Assembly (NCBI RefSeq): GCF_017912535.1
Contig: NZ_JAERQK010000002.1
Span: 310,001-374,000, forward strand
Direction: 5' to 3'
Origin: Motiliproteus sediminis
GTDB taxonomy: Bacteria > Pseudomonadota > Gammaproteobacteria > Pseudomonadales > Balneatricaceae
Length of the DNA: 64,000 nt
This document shows positions 1-11,277 of this stretch, one piece after another. The notes beneath the pieces were generated by a model. The model was given only the letters and a program-made list of their open reading frames with translations. It searched no databases and was not told the DNA's origin. A program made the position numbers and the translations under genes. Positions within the stretch are counted from its first letter, which is position 1, and every line of letters begins with the position of its first letter.

Positions 1-1
1 G

Positions 2-67
2 GCGCCCCAGGGTATTGACGTGGTCTGCGAGCTGCATGAATTAAAAGCCTGTATTCCCCTCGATTAA
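2..67 (+). CDS. possible C-terminal end of an unidentified protein (partial)
   Basis: An open frame enters from the left edge and stops at a TAA at 65-67, giving about 21 residues ending in ACIPLD. A terminator-like dyad follows at 110-164 on the same strand, which is the main reason to list it. The fragment is too short to identify, and it may be chance. Confidence 0.3.
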   Translation, partial: APQGIDVVCELHELKACIPLD

Positions 68-109
68 ATTGTTTCAGCGCGTTACGAGCGACGGTAAGAC
101 TAGGAAAAC

Positions 110-164
110 ATCAGCGGGGCGGCGGAGTTTACTAACCGTAAATGAGCAAGCACCGCTGATTTTT
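110..164 (+). terminator. possible terminator or dyad between convergent genes
   Basis: ATCAGCGG (110-117) pairs perfectly with CCGCTGAT (153-160), which runs into a stretch of T. The 35-base loop holds a smaller TTTAC/GTAAA dyad. It lies between the possible gene end at 67 and the thiC stop at 202. The long loop makes it a weak intrinsic terminator. Confidence 0.35.
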
Positions 165-201
165 GACGCCGTATCACCGAGCGCAGGAGCGCTGGGGCAA
201 T

Positions 202-2115
<1,914 letters not shown>

Positions 2116-2200
2116 TCAACAACGAGTCGGGTGTGTAAAACGATACGGGTCTTGTGGGGAGGGAAACCGAGAGCGTGCAGCGACAGCACGGGGCCGGAAT

Positions 2201-2290
2201 CTTGTTTCCTACGCCGGTATTAGCCGGATCAGGTTCGCGGGTTGGTTGTTGTCACCTCTCATCCCGTTAGCAACAGGGAACCCCGACAAG
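2201..2290 (-). promoter_or_regulatory. TPP (THI-box) riboswitch upstream of thiC
   Basis: Read on the minus strand, the segment opens with CTTGTCGGGG and closes with GTAGGAAACAAG, so CUUGU/ACAAG can form helix P1. Between them are the conserved pieces GGGATGAGAG and GAACCTGATCCGG, then TAATACCGGCGTAGGAAA. These match the THI-box consensus (CUGAGA, ACCUGAUC, GCGUAGGGAA). The aptamer ends about 118 bases before the thiC start, leaving room for an expression platform; a GTGC/GCAC hairpin lies just downstream. Confidence 0.95.
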
Positions 2291-2298
2291 ACCGCTCA

Positions 2299-2327
2299 AC
2301 TATACAGCTAGCGCCACGCCCAGACAA
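2299..2327 (-). promoter_or_regulatory. sigma-70 promoter for thiC
   Basis: On the minus strand TTGTCT (2322-2327) and TATAGT (2299-2304) are exactly 17 bases apart. Transcription would start near 2292, so the riboswitch would be the first element of the transcript. Confidence 0.65.
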
Positions 2328-2394
2328 GGCAACCCCGGCTAACACCGGTGACGTTTGTGCACACAGCAACAGTCCGCGCAGCGTGGCTTGGCCA

Positions 2395-2832
2395 CTACTC
2401 CGGGGCGTAACCCAGGCGCTGGTAGAGTGCAGGGTCGGTGAGCACCGCTTTGGCCACCACGCCGTACTGGCGTGCTTCCTGGCGGGTCACAAAACCATCT
2501 TTGAGAATGACCTGCATCGAGCCCTTCAGCTGACTGCTCAACTGGGCACTGTTGAGCATAAAGAACAGCGTTTGGCTGTCGGCCTCGAGCAGATTGTCCA
2601 GCTCCGCAGCGCTGATATTGCGCCCGCCAACCCGGTCCAGCTGCGCGATCACATCCGCACCAACCCCACGTTCGGCAAGCTCTGCCCGCAACTCCAGCAC
2701 CTGATTAAACTGCACCCGATGGTAGGGATCCTGGTTCAACAGCAGCGCCAACACCAAAAGCGGCAACGCCAGCAGGCCCAGGTACCAGAAAAGTCGAATA
2801 CGCTTATCTTTCTGTTCAGAGGTTAGAGACAT
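2395..2832 (-). CDS. uncharacterised single-pass membrane protein
   Basis: I do not recognise this 145-residue protein. It has a charged N-terminus, one hydrophobic helix at about residues 13-33, and a soluble, mostly helical tail rich in Ala, Leu and acidic residues. It should be inner-membrane anchored with the tail in the periplasm. The start at 2832 is preferred over an in-frame ATG at 2844 because GGAGAG lies just before the second ATG. It sits alone, with thiC downstream and a TPR gene upstream on the same strand. Confidence 0.7.
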   Translation of the reverse strand: MSLTSEQKDKRIRLFWYLGLLALPLLVLALLLNQDPYHRVQFNQVLELRAELAERGVGADVIAQLDRVGGRNISAAELDNLLEADSQTLFFMLNSAQLSSQLKGSMQVILKDGFVTRQEARQYGVVAKAVLTDPALYQRLGYAPE

Positions 2833-2899
2833 CGCTCTCTCCATGCGTCAATTATTCTCACCGCGCTAACATACCCCAGTCGCCCCCGACTGAACATCC

Positions 2900-4786
2900 T
2901 TAATCCTTGCCATGGATCAATCCCGTGGCGACCACCTTCCTCAACGCGTCATCCAGCTGCGCTACCACGGAGGTCCAGTCACCGTCGCCGGCAGGCTGGC
3001 GAAACAGCCGCATGTGCGGGTACCACAGCGCCTCGTCGCCATTCAGCTGCCAGCGCCAATCATGATAATAGGGCACCAGAGTCCAGCAGGGCTTACCCAT
3101 CGCCCCGGCCAGATGCGCCACCGCACTGTCCAAACTGATAACCAGATCCAGCGCGCCAACCAGCGCCGCGGTGGCGGCAAAATCATCACACTCGGCCATC
3201 CAGTCCAGCACCTGAACGCCGCTCTGTTGCAGCAACTCCCCATCATCTGGAGCGACCTCTTTCTGCAAGCTCACCCAGCAAACACCCGGCTCGACCAGCA
3301 GCGGCAACAGCGGCTCCAACCCCAACCGGCGCTGACGGTTTTTCGGGTTAAGCGCACTCCCTGCCCAGCAAAGGCCAACCTTCAGCTGGCCATCGGCAGC
3401 GGCGGTTAAACGTTGGCGCCAAGGCGTATTGGCGTTGTCCTCGATTGACAGGTAAGCCTGCGGGAGCTCCCGATCCGGTGCGCTGTTTAACAGGTGCGGC
3501 AGCGACAGCAAGCCGCAGTGGTAGTCGTGATCCGGCAGCGGTTGATCGGTAGTCACCACACAGGCAACGCCGGCGAGTTGCCGTGCCAGCGTTGCCAGCG
3601 GCGGCGGCACCTGCAGCAAGAGCTCGCCACACTGTTCCGCGGCCTGCGACAACCAGCGCCAGCCAAGCAGATTATCGCCCAAGCCCTGCTCGCTCAGGAC
3701 CAGTGTTCGTCCGCTCCCATGACCGGTCCACTTAGGTGTTGGCAAAGTAGGCAACTCAGGTTGAAACGAGCTGGCAAAACGCCATTCATACGCTGCCCAA
3801 CCCTCTTGCCAGCGCCCGGTCAACAGCAACGCCATCGCTCGGCCGAAATGCGCCTCCGGCAGCTCGGGCGCCTGCTGCAGGGCCTGGTCGTAGTGTCGCA
3901 GCGCATCGTCTATCAAACGCTGTTCGCGCAGCAGCTGGGCCAGATTCAGCCGCGCCGTCACCAGCCCCGGCTCGAGTTCAAGCGCCCGTTCAACCGCCGC
4001 TCTGGCAGCCGCCTGATCCCCCTGCTCCATCCTTACGACACCGAGGGTGTTATGGGCGGCAGCCAGCCCGGCATCCCGTGCCAGCGCTTGCTGTAGCACC
4101 TCCGCGGCGGCGTCCAACTGCCCCAGCCGCAGCAGACACTCGCCCCGGTTGACTAACAGAGCAGGAGCGTTGGGGCTCAGCTGAAGAGCGATATCAAACT
4201 GCTCCAGCGCCTCTTGATAGCGCTGCATCTGGCGCAAAGCGTTACCCCAGCTCTGGCGCAGCGGCCAGAAATCCGGGCGCAGCGCCGCCGCCTGCCGGAA
4301 CGGCTCCAGCGCGTCCCGGTTCCGCCCCTGCCGAGCCAGCAGTTGGCCCAGATTCAGCTGCGCCTCGAAATAATCGGCGCGCAGGCGCAACGCCTTGCGA
4401 AAACAGCTCTCGGCCTCATCTGGCTGGTTTAACTGGCCGGCGACCAAACCCAGATTGTTGAGGCACAAGGGATGCTTCGGTTGCAGTTTGAGGGCCTGAA
4501 GCAGTGCCCGGCGCGCCGCCGCCGGCTGGCCACCCTGACGCAGTACCTCACCCAGGTTACTGTGAAAGTCCGCCACGTTCGGATTGGCTTTGATCGCGCG
4601 TTGAATCAGTTTTTCGGCTTGTTTCAGATCGCCGCGCTGCAGCGCCAATACTCCACTGAGGTGGAGAGCATCGGGATGGCGGGGCTTACGCGTCAGCACC
4701 TCAGCGTAGCAACGGCTGGCCTCATCCGCGCGCCCCTGCTGATGGGCGGCCAGCCCTCGCCGCAACCACTGATCAATCTCGTTCAC
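2900..4786 (-). CDS. TPR protein with C-terminal glycosyltransferase-like domain
   Basis: About 628 residues. Residues ~5-330 are a run of tetratricopeptide repeats with the A-x-x-P-x-x-A spacing. The last ~250 residues resemble the GT-B / family 9 glycosyltransferase-like domain often attached to TPRs, with VGLCWAGS, a WVSLQKE strand, and an LVISLDSAVAHLAGAMGKP nucleotide-sugar-loop motif. Protein glycosylation is a family-based guess. The GTG at 4786 follows GGGGAGGG and avoids the ilvC terminator. The ATG at 4825 sits directly on that terminator's T tract, and the longest frame (4909) overlaps ilvC, so both are disfavoured. Confidence 0.8.
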   Translation of the reverse strand: MNEIDQWLRRGLAAHQQGRADEASRCYAEVLTRKPRHPDALHLSGVLALQRGDLKQAEKLIQRAIKANPNVADFHSNLGEVLRQGGQPAAARRALLQALKLQPKHPLCLNNLGLVAGQLNQPDEAESCFRKALRLRADYFEAQLNLGQLLARQGRNRDALEPFRQAAALRPDFWPLRQSWGNALRQMQRYQEALEQFDIALQLSPNAPALLVNRGECLLRLGQLDAAAEVLQQALARDAGLAAAHNTLGVVRMEQGDQAAARAAVERALELEPGLVTARLNLAQLLREQRLIDDALRHYDQALQQAPELPEAHFGRAMALLLTGRWQEGWAAYEWRFASSFQPELPTLPTPKWTGHGSGRTLVLSEQGLGDNLLGWRWLSQAAEQCGELLLQVPPPLATLARQLAGVACVVTTDQPLPDHDYHCGLLSLPHLLNSAPDRELPQAYLSIEDNANTPWRQRLTAAADGQLKVGLCWAGSALNPKNRQRRLGLEPLLPLLVEPGVCWVSLQKEVAPDDGELLQQSGVQVLDWMAECDDFAATAALVGALDLVISLDSAVAHLAGAMGKPCWTLVPYYHDWRWQLNGDEALWYPHMRLFRQPAGDGDWTSVVAQLDDALRKVVATGLIHGKD

Positions 4787-4825
4787 TACCGCCCTCCCCT
4801 GCAGCCAATCACGCCAACTTAGCAT

Positions 4826-4850
4826 AAAAAAACGCGGCCGAAGCCGCGTT
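4826..4850 (-). terminator. intrinsic terminator of ilvC
   Basis: AACGCGGC (4831-4838) and GCCGCGTT (4843-4850) form an 8-bp stem with loop CGAA. On the minus strand the stem is followed by a T run, about 20 bases after the ilvC stop. Confidence 0.85.
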
Positions 4851-4871
4851 TTAGTTCGATCAAAAGTCCGC

Positions 4872-5891
<1,020 letters not shown>

Positions 5892-5981
5892 TCAGTCCTG
5901 ACGTAATGATTAAAGATCTGGTTTCGGGCGAGCCTCGGGGCTCGATGGCGACACCATAAGCGATCCCTCTTGTTGCGTAAA

Positions 5982-6009
5982 ATGATATATATGCAATGAA
6001 GCATTGCAA
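5982..6009 (-). promoter_or_regulatory. promoter for ilvC
   Basis: On the minus strand TTGCAA (6004-6009) and TATCAT (5982-5987) lie 16 bases apart. The dyad at 5992-6008 covers the -35 and spacer, as expected for a LysR-activated promoter. Confidence 0.5.
5992..6008. promoter_or_regulatory. putative IlvY operator
   Basis: TGCAATG and CATTGCA form a perfect 7-bp inverted repeat around AAG, in the 143-base gap between ilvC and ilvY. Related half-sites (TTGCG at ~5973, CTGCAATA at ~6013) flank it. Paired operators are typical of IlvY; binding here is inferred. Confidence 0.55.
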
Positions 6010-6031
6010 ATACTGCAATATAATAACCAAC

Positions 6032-6925
6032 ATGGATATTCGCCCGCTCAAACAGTTTCTCAGTCTCGCCGACAGCCTCCACTTTGGCCGCGCCAGCGAG
6101 CTCTGCCACGTCAGCCCCTCCACGCTGAGCCGCGCCATCAAACAGTTGGAACAGGAGCTGGGGGTTGAACTGTTTATTCGCGACAACCGAAGTGTCACCC
6201 TGACCGCCGAGGGTGAGCGCTTCCAACGCTACGCCCGCGACGCCGTCAGCCAATGGGAGCAGCTGCGCGCCAGCCTGATGGAACAGAGCGGTGTATTGCA
6301 GGGAGAGATCAGCCTCTACTGCTCGGTGACCGCCAGCTACAGTTTTCTCTATGACATCCTCAGCCGCTTTCGCCGCGATTTCCCGCGCATTGAGATCAAG
6401 CTGCATACCGGCGACCCGGAACCGGCACTCAGCCGTATCCAGGCCGGCACCGAAGATCTCGCCATCGCCGCCCATCCCGATAGCCTGCCGAGCGGCCTGG
6501 CATTCAAGACCATCGCCCTGTCGCCGCTGCTATTTATCGCACCGCGTCACACGCTGCCGGGCGAACAGCCAGTGCGCGAGCTGGTAACGGCGGGGCACTG
6601 GGAGCAGGTACCGATGATCGTGTCGGAGGAGGGGTTGTCGAGAAAACGGGTCAATGCCTGGTTTAGCCAGCGTGGCGTCAAGCCACGCATCTACGCACAA
6701 GTGGCTGGTAACGAGGCGATCGTCAGCATGGTCAGTCTGGGGTTCGGCGTCGGCGTGGTACCGCAGATCGTGCTGGAGAACAGCCCGTTGGCGAACAACG
6801 TCGAGACCCTTAAAGTCAGTCCGGCGCTCGCGCCCTATCAAGTTGGCCTGGTGGCGCAGCAGAAAAACCTGCGCAACCCGCTGGTCAAGGCGCTGTGGCA
6901 GCAGCTACCGGATAACCAGCGCTGA
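6032..6925 (+). CDS. ilvY: LysR-family activator IlvY
   Basis: A 297-residue LysR-type regulator. The N-terminal winged helix-turn-helix (residues ~3-60) contains the pattern FGRASELCHVSPSTLSRAIK; the rest is the periplasmic-binding-like effector domain. Position divergent from ilvC and the N-terminus MDIRPLKQFL identify it as IlvY, which in enterics senses acetolactate or acetohydroxybutyrate and activates ilvC. The start at 6032 is preferred because the upstream in-frame ATG (5996) falls inside the operator and promoter region and would add 12 unrelated residues. Confidence 0.92.
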   Translation: MDIRPLKQFLSLADSLHFGRASELCHVSPSTLSRAIKQLEQELGVELFIRDNRSVTLTAEGERFQRYARDAVSQWEQLRASLMEQSGVLQGEISLYCSVTASYSFLYDILSRFRRDFPRIEIKLHTGDPEPALSRIQAGTEDLAIAAHPDSLPSGLAFKTIALSPLLFIAPRHTLPGEQPVRELVTAGHWEQVPMIVSEEGLSRKRVNAWFSQRGVKPRIYAQVAGNEAIVSMVSLGFGVGVVPQIVLENSPLANNVETLKVSPALAPYQVGLVAQQKNLRNPLVKALWQQLPDNQR

Positions 6926-7044
6926 GCGCGGTATAACGCGCCGTTACCAGCCTTGCAGCAGTACCTTCGCAAGCAGCCAACCAAGCATCAGCCCCGGCCG
7001 CCGCGCATTGGCAGAAGCCAACCACAGCTCATCTCAACGCCCCG

Positions 7045-8865
7045 TCAGAACGGGAACAACATCGGCGTTAACCACAGAATCAACACCATCGCCAATAGCT
7101 GCAACGGCACCCCGATCTTAACGAAATCCATGAAGCGGTAGTTGCCGGGCGCCAGCACCAGCGTATTGACCGGTGACGCGATCGGGGTGGCAAATGCGGT
7201 GGATGCGGCCAGCGCAATGGTCATCAGTATCGGTTCCGGGTTGACCCCGACCTGTTGCGCCGCAGCGATACCGATTGGCGCCACCAAGACCGTTGTTGCG
7301 GTGTTGGAGATAAACTGACTGAACACCGAAGTCAGCACAAACAGTCCGGCGCAGAGCATCAGCGGCCCCTTGTCACCAAGCCCGGTCACCAGTTGATCAA
7401 CGATCAACCCCAGAGCTCCGCTTTTCTCCATCGCCGCCGCCAGCGGCAGCATCCCGGCGATCAGTACCAGACTGGTGGCGTTGAGCGAGCGGTAAGCTTC
7501 CGGCATGGTTACACAACCGCTGACAATCATCGCCAACGCCGCCAACAGCACCGCCGTCAGGCTCGAGGTCACGCCACTCACCATCAGCAGCAACATCCCC
7601 AGCATGATCGCCAGCGCCAGCGGCGCTTTCTGCGCATGTGCCGGCACTTCACTCATCTCCGCCGGCGTTTCCAGCACCACAAAGTCACGTTTGTTTTTCA
7701 GCGCTTCCAGCAGGTGCCAACCACCCGCCAACAGCAGGGTGTCACCAAAGGCGAGCTTGGTGGTGCCAAATTCTGCCTGCTGCGACCGGTTATCCCGGCG
7801 CACACCGATCACGCTGAGGCCGAAACGTTCGCGAAAACGCGCCTCTTTCAAGGTCGCACCAATCAACGACGAGCCACGCCGCAACAGCACCTCGGCCACA
7901 CCGAACTCGCGCCGCACCAGATCCATCTCACCGGCGGGGAAGCCCATCGACTCCAGGTGCTGTTCCAGACACAGGTGTTCAATATCATCGGGGGAACCGT
8001 ATACCAGCAGCGTATCGCCGGCCTGCATCTGGGTTTCGGCCAGCACCGGCATCAGACTGGAGACCAGACGACCACGGCGACGAATACCGAACAGGGTAAC
8101 TTCATAGCGGGTGCGCAGCCCTGCTGCCGATGCGGTCTTGCCGACCAGGTCCGATTCAGAACGCACCAGCAAACGATGCAGGTTGTCTTTGATGCCGTAA
8201 CGTTCGGCAAACTCGGCCAGATGCGGATGGGGGTTATCCGGGTTGCGCACCTCGCCGGCAGGCAACAGATGCCGCGCCACAAACACCAGGTAGAGCGAAC
8301 CGACAACCAGAATCGCCAGCCCTATGGGGGTGAAATCAAAGAAACCGAACGGCGTCAGGCCGGCAGCATCCATCTGACTGCTAACCACGATATTGGGCGG
8401 CGTGCCGATCAGCGTCAGCATACCGCCTATCAGCGATGCAAACGCCAGCGGCATCAACAGTCGCGCCGGATTCATGCCGGACTTGCGCGCCATACTCAGC
8501 ACTACAGGGATAAACAGCGCCACCGCACCGGTCGAGCTCATAAAGGCGGACAACCCAGCCACCACCGGTATCAGGAACAGCAACAGCCGCACCTCGCTGC
8601 CGCCACCAACGCGCAGCAGCCAGTTACCCGCGGCCGCGGCGACACCGGTTCGAAACAACCCCTCGCCCACCACGAACAGCGCTGCAATCATCACCACCAG
8701 TGATTGACCGAACCCGGCCACCGCCTCATTGGGCGATACCACGCCCGACACCGCCAGCGCGACCACCACCATCATCGCCACCAGATCCATCCGGATCTTG
8801 TCGATAATGAACAGCAGAACGGTGATAGCCAAAAGCGCAAAAACAAAAACAATTTCACCGGTCAC
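7045..8865 (-). CDS. SLC13-type permease with two TrkA-C domains
   Basis: A 606-residue inner-membrane transporter. Hydrophobic helices occupy residues ~1-200 and ~390-606. The cytoplasmic loop between them holds two TrkA-C (RCK-C) modules, seen as the MQAGDTLLVYGS and LAFGDTLLLAGG strands. This layout belongs to the divalent anion:Na+ symporter (DASS/SLC13) and CitMHS group. Sequences such as STGAVALFIPV and ISNTATTVLVAPIGIA resemble its helical hairpins. The substrate (sulfate, dicarboxylate or other) cannot be assigned. It is monocistronic and faces ilvY convergently. Confidence 0.85.
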   Translation of the reverse strand: MTGEIVFVFALLAITVLLFIIDKIRMDLVAMMVVVALAVSGVVSPNEAVAGFGQSLVVMIAALFVVGEGLFRTGVAAAAGNWLLRVGGGSEVRLLLFLIPVVAGLSAFMSSTGAVALFIPVVLSMARKSGMNPARLLMPLAFASLIGGMLTLIGTPPNIVVSSQMDAAGLTPFGFFDFTPIGLAILVVGSLYLVFVARHLLPAGEVRNPDNPHPHLAEFAERYGIKDNLHRLLVRSESDLVGKTASAAGLRTRYEVTLFGIRRRGRLVSSLMPVLAETQMQAGDTLLVYGSPDDIEHLCLEQHLESMGFPAGEMDLVRREFGVAEVLLRRGSSLIGATLKEARFRERFGLSVIGVRRDNRSQQAEFGTTKLAFGDTLLLAGGWHLLEALKNKRDFVVLETPAEMSEVPAHAQKAPLALAIMLGMLLLMVSGVTSSLTAVLLAALAMIVSGCVTMPEAYRSLNATSLVLIAGMLPLAAAMEKSGALGLIVDQLVTGLGDKGPLMLCAGLFVLTSVFSQFISNTATTVLVAPIGIAAAQQVGVNPEPILMTIALAASTAFATPIASPVNTLVLAPGNYRFMDFVKIGVPLQLLAMVLILWLTPMLFPF

Positions 8866-9008
8866 GGCGTACTCCCTGGGATTTTCTAGAACTGCGACGC
8901 TGGCGTGGCCGCGACTAACGAGTTCAGGCCAGTATCGGCCAACGGCGTCGCAGCTTAACCGAAAGTCGTAGAAATAAAATGACCGGCGTCAGTGACTGGG
9001 TGGTTCGG

Positions 9009-9497
9009 TTAGAAAGGTACCGTCGGCCCCTGCCAGTCAGCCGGCACCCGACGAGCACGCCGCAATGCGTCTTCGGCGCTCCCCCACCCCTCACAGCGGG
9101 CCCGGCCCGGCCGCCCTCGCCAGAGGTTGAGCAGGTCCTTGCAGCGCGCATAGACGTGGAAGAACAGCAGTACCCGACGGCGCTGCCAGATTGTCAGCGG
9201 GGTCACACTGCAGATCAGTTTGTCATCGTACATAAAGCGTTCGGACAGCCCCACCGCGCCGCGAGCGGGAATCCTAACGCGGCTCCACAACGGCAAGCGC
9301 GGCCCCAGCACCACCGCATCCAGCAGATCGCCCTCGCCACCGATATAATCCGGCACGCAACCGTAATTAAAAGGGCAGGGAAAGGGCGAGACAAAATCGA
9401 TATGGCCGTTGGAGCCACGCTTGAGAAAGCTGCCCTTGGGTACCTCGATCAGCACTTCCAGCTCAGGCAGTGTGTGTGTTGCAGGGTTGGTGGTCAT
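9009..9497 (-). CDS. divergent family I inorganic pyrophosphatase-like protein
   Basis: A 162-residue protein with the family I Mg2+-pyrophosphatase framework: IEVPKGS (residues 17-23), FNYGCVPD (43-50), GEGDLLD (54-60), YDDK (90-93), and FFHVY (112-116). By eye alignment to E. coli Ppa, D65 is Glu55, D67 is Asp57, D70 is Asp60, D97 is Glu86 and D102 is Asp91. The lysine after the Y of HYK is Ala117. Most metal ligands remain acidic but two are Glu, and the C-terminal ~40 residues, rich in Arg and Trp, do not fit the family. Activity may be reduced or directed at another phosphoanhydride. It stands alone downstream of the mmsA terminator. Confidence 0.75.
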   Translation of the reverse strand: MTTNPATHTLPELEVLIEVPKGSFLKRGSNGHIDFVSPFPCPFNYGCVPDYIGGEGDLLDAVVLGPRLPLWSRVRIPARGAVGLSERFMYDDKLICSVTPLTIWQRRRVLLFFHVYARCKDLLNLWRGRPGRARCEGWGSAEDALRRARRVPADWQGPTVPF

Positions 9498-9560
9498 GGG
9501 TTGAGACTAGCCCAGTGTGGCGGAACCGGAAGCACACTCAGAGAAACCCACCCCAACCAA

Positions 9561-9590
9561 AAATGCCGCGACAGTGTCGCGGCATTTTTT
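9561..9590. terminator. intrinsic terminator after mmsA
   Basis: AAATGCCGCGAC (9561-9572) and GTCGCGGCATTT (9576-9587) form a 12-bp stem with a three-base loop and T runs on both strands. It separates the mmsA stop from the pyrophosphatase start. Confidence 0.85.
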
Positions 9591-9604
9591 ATCACTCCAA
9601 ACCC

Positions 9605-11104
9605 TTATTTCATGGTGATCGTAGTATTCACGCCATCAGACTGCTCGTCCGGCTCGAACCAGCGCGCCGACACGGTGGTGGTCTGGGTCCAGAACTGCAG
9701 CGCTTCCTGGCCATTAGGGCCTAGGTCACCCAGCTTGGAGGCGCGCGAACCGGTGAAGGAGAAGTACGCCACCGGCACCGCAATCGGGATGTTGATACCA
9801 ATCTGGCCGACGTTAACGTTGTTCTCGTACCAGCGCGCATGGTACCCGGAGCTGGTAAAGATGGCGGTGCCATTACCGTTGGCGTTGGCGTTGATTATCT
9901 CGACCGCGTCAGCCAGGGTTTCCGCTTCCATCACGCACATCACCGGGCCGAAGATCTCCTGTGAGTAAATCTCCATGTCGGTGGTGACGTTGGTGAAGAT
10001 GCTGGGACCTACGAAGTTGCCGTTGGGGTAACCGTCTACAGTCACACCGCGGCCATCCAAAAGAAGCGTCGCACCCTGATCGACACCGGACTGAATCAGC
10101 CCCTCGACCCGCGCCTTGGCCGCCGGCGACACCAAGGGGCCCAAATCTGCCGCCCGATTGCTGCCCTCGTCAATGATCATCGACTTCGAACGTTCGACGA
10201 TTTCCGGCAGCCAGTTACGCGCCTCGCCAACCAGAATCACCACCGAGTTGGCCATACAGCGCTGACCGGCCGCGCCGAAGCAGGAACCGATCATATGGTT
10301 GATCGCCTGCTCTTTATTCGCATCCGGCATGATCACCGCGTGGTTCTTGGCCCCCATCATGCATTGGGCGCGCTTGCCCGCTTCAGAGGCACGACGGTAA
10401 AGCGAGGTACCGACATGAGTCGAGCCAATGAAGGACAGGGCCTTGGTATCGGGGTGGTCGGCCAAACGGTTGGCCACGTCAGGTCCACCATGAACCACGT
10501 TCAGAACACCGGCAGGCACACCCGCTTCGTGCGCCAGCTCGACCAGGCGCATGGTCGAGGACGGATCCTGCTCGGAGGGTTTGAGTACGAAGGTATTACC
10601 CGCCGCGATGGCGATCGGGAACATGAAACAGGGCAACATGATGGGGAAGTTGAAGGCGGTGATACCGACACCCACACCCAACGGCTTACGCAGGGTATAG
10701 ACGTTGACGTCGCCGGCCACATTGTCGGCGATATCACCCAACTGCAAGCGGGTAATGCCACAGGCGTTTTCAATCGCTTCCAGACCCCGCCCCACTTCGC
10801 CTTCGGCGTCCGGCAGGGTTTTACCGTGCTCGCGGCTGATCAGTTCGGCCAGTTCGGCGGTATTATCGATCACCAGCTGACGGAACTTCATCATGATGGC
10901 TTGACGCTTGGCCAGCGACACCTTGCGCCAGCTTTCAAAGGCGCGCTTGGCAACCGCCACCGCCTGATCCACTTCGTCGAGGGTGGCAAAAGGTACCTGA
11001 GCGACCACTTCCTGGGTGGCGGGATTCAGTACGTCAATCCAGTTTCCGCTCTGGGACTGAACCGGTTCACCGTTAATGATCATCGGAATCTTAGGGACAC
11101 TCAT
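9605..11104 (-). CDS. mmsA: methylmalonate-semialdehyde dehydrogenase (acylating)
   Basis: MmsA oxidises methylmalonate or malonate semialdehyde to propionyl- or acetyl-CoA with NAD+ and CoA, the last step of valine and inositol breakdown. At 499 residues it has family length. Visible marks are the NAD-binding FNFPIMLPCFM segment, CMMGAKNHAVIMPDA, and the nucleophilic cysteine in GQRCMANS. It is the CoA-dependent branch of the aldehyde dehydrogenases. The ATG at 11104 follows GGAGG by five bases, so it is preferred to the one at 11116. No mmsB or acyl-CoA gene is attached; a divergent LysR gene probably controls it. Confidence 0.95.
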   Translation of the reverse strand: MSVPKIPMIINGEPVQSQSGNWIDVLNPATQEVVAQVPFATLDEVDQAVAVAKRAFESWRKVSLAKRQAIMMKFRQLVIDNTAELAELISREHGKTLPDAEGEVGRGLEAIENACGITRLQLGDIADNVAGDVNVYTLRKPLGVGVGITAFNFPIMLPCFMFPIAIAAGNTFVLKPSEQDPSSTMRLVELAHEAGVPAGVLNVVHGGPDVANRLADHPDTKALSFIGSTHVGTSLYRRASEAGKRAQCMMGAKNHAVIMPDANKEQAINHMIGSCFGAAGQRCMANSVVILVGEARNWLPEIVERSKSMIIDEGSNRAADLGPLVSPAAKARVEGLIQSGVDQGATLLLDGRGVTVDGYPNGNFVGPSIFTNVTTDMEIYSQEIFGPVMCVMEAETLADAVEIINANANGNGTAIFTSSGYHARWYENNVNVGQIGINIPIAVPVAYFSFTGSRASKLGDLGPNGQEALQFWTQTTTVSARWFEPDEQSDGVNTTITMK

Positions 11105-11240
11105 GGCAACCTCCATGCATAGTTATTGTTGTTGCAACCGGCATTCAATCAACACCGTCGCGGTTCGCACTCGTTGATGCTATTGACGACGAGCATAAAC
11201 AGACGGCAGTCTTGTAACAATGCGCACAATAGCAACAACA

Positions 11241-11258
11241 GCTTGCAAATTTGCAAGC
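11241..11258. promoter_or_regulatory. perfect 18-bp palindrome between mmsA and its LysR regulator
   Basis: GCTTGCAAATTTGCAAGC is fully self-complementary. It ends 19 bases before the LysR start in the divergent spacer. The right size and place for a LysR autoregulatory site; binding is inferred. Confidence 0.6.
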
Positions 11259-11277
11259 CAGTATCGAGAGCCGAGCA

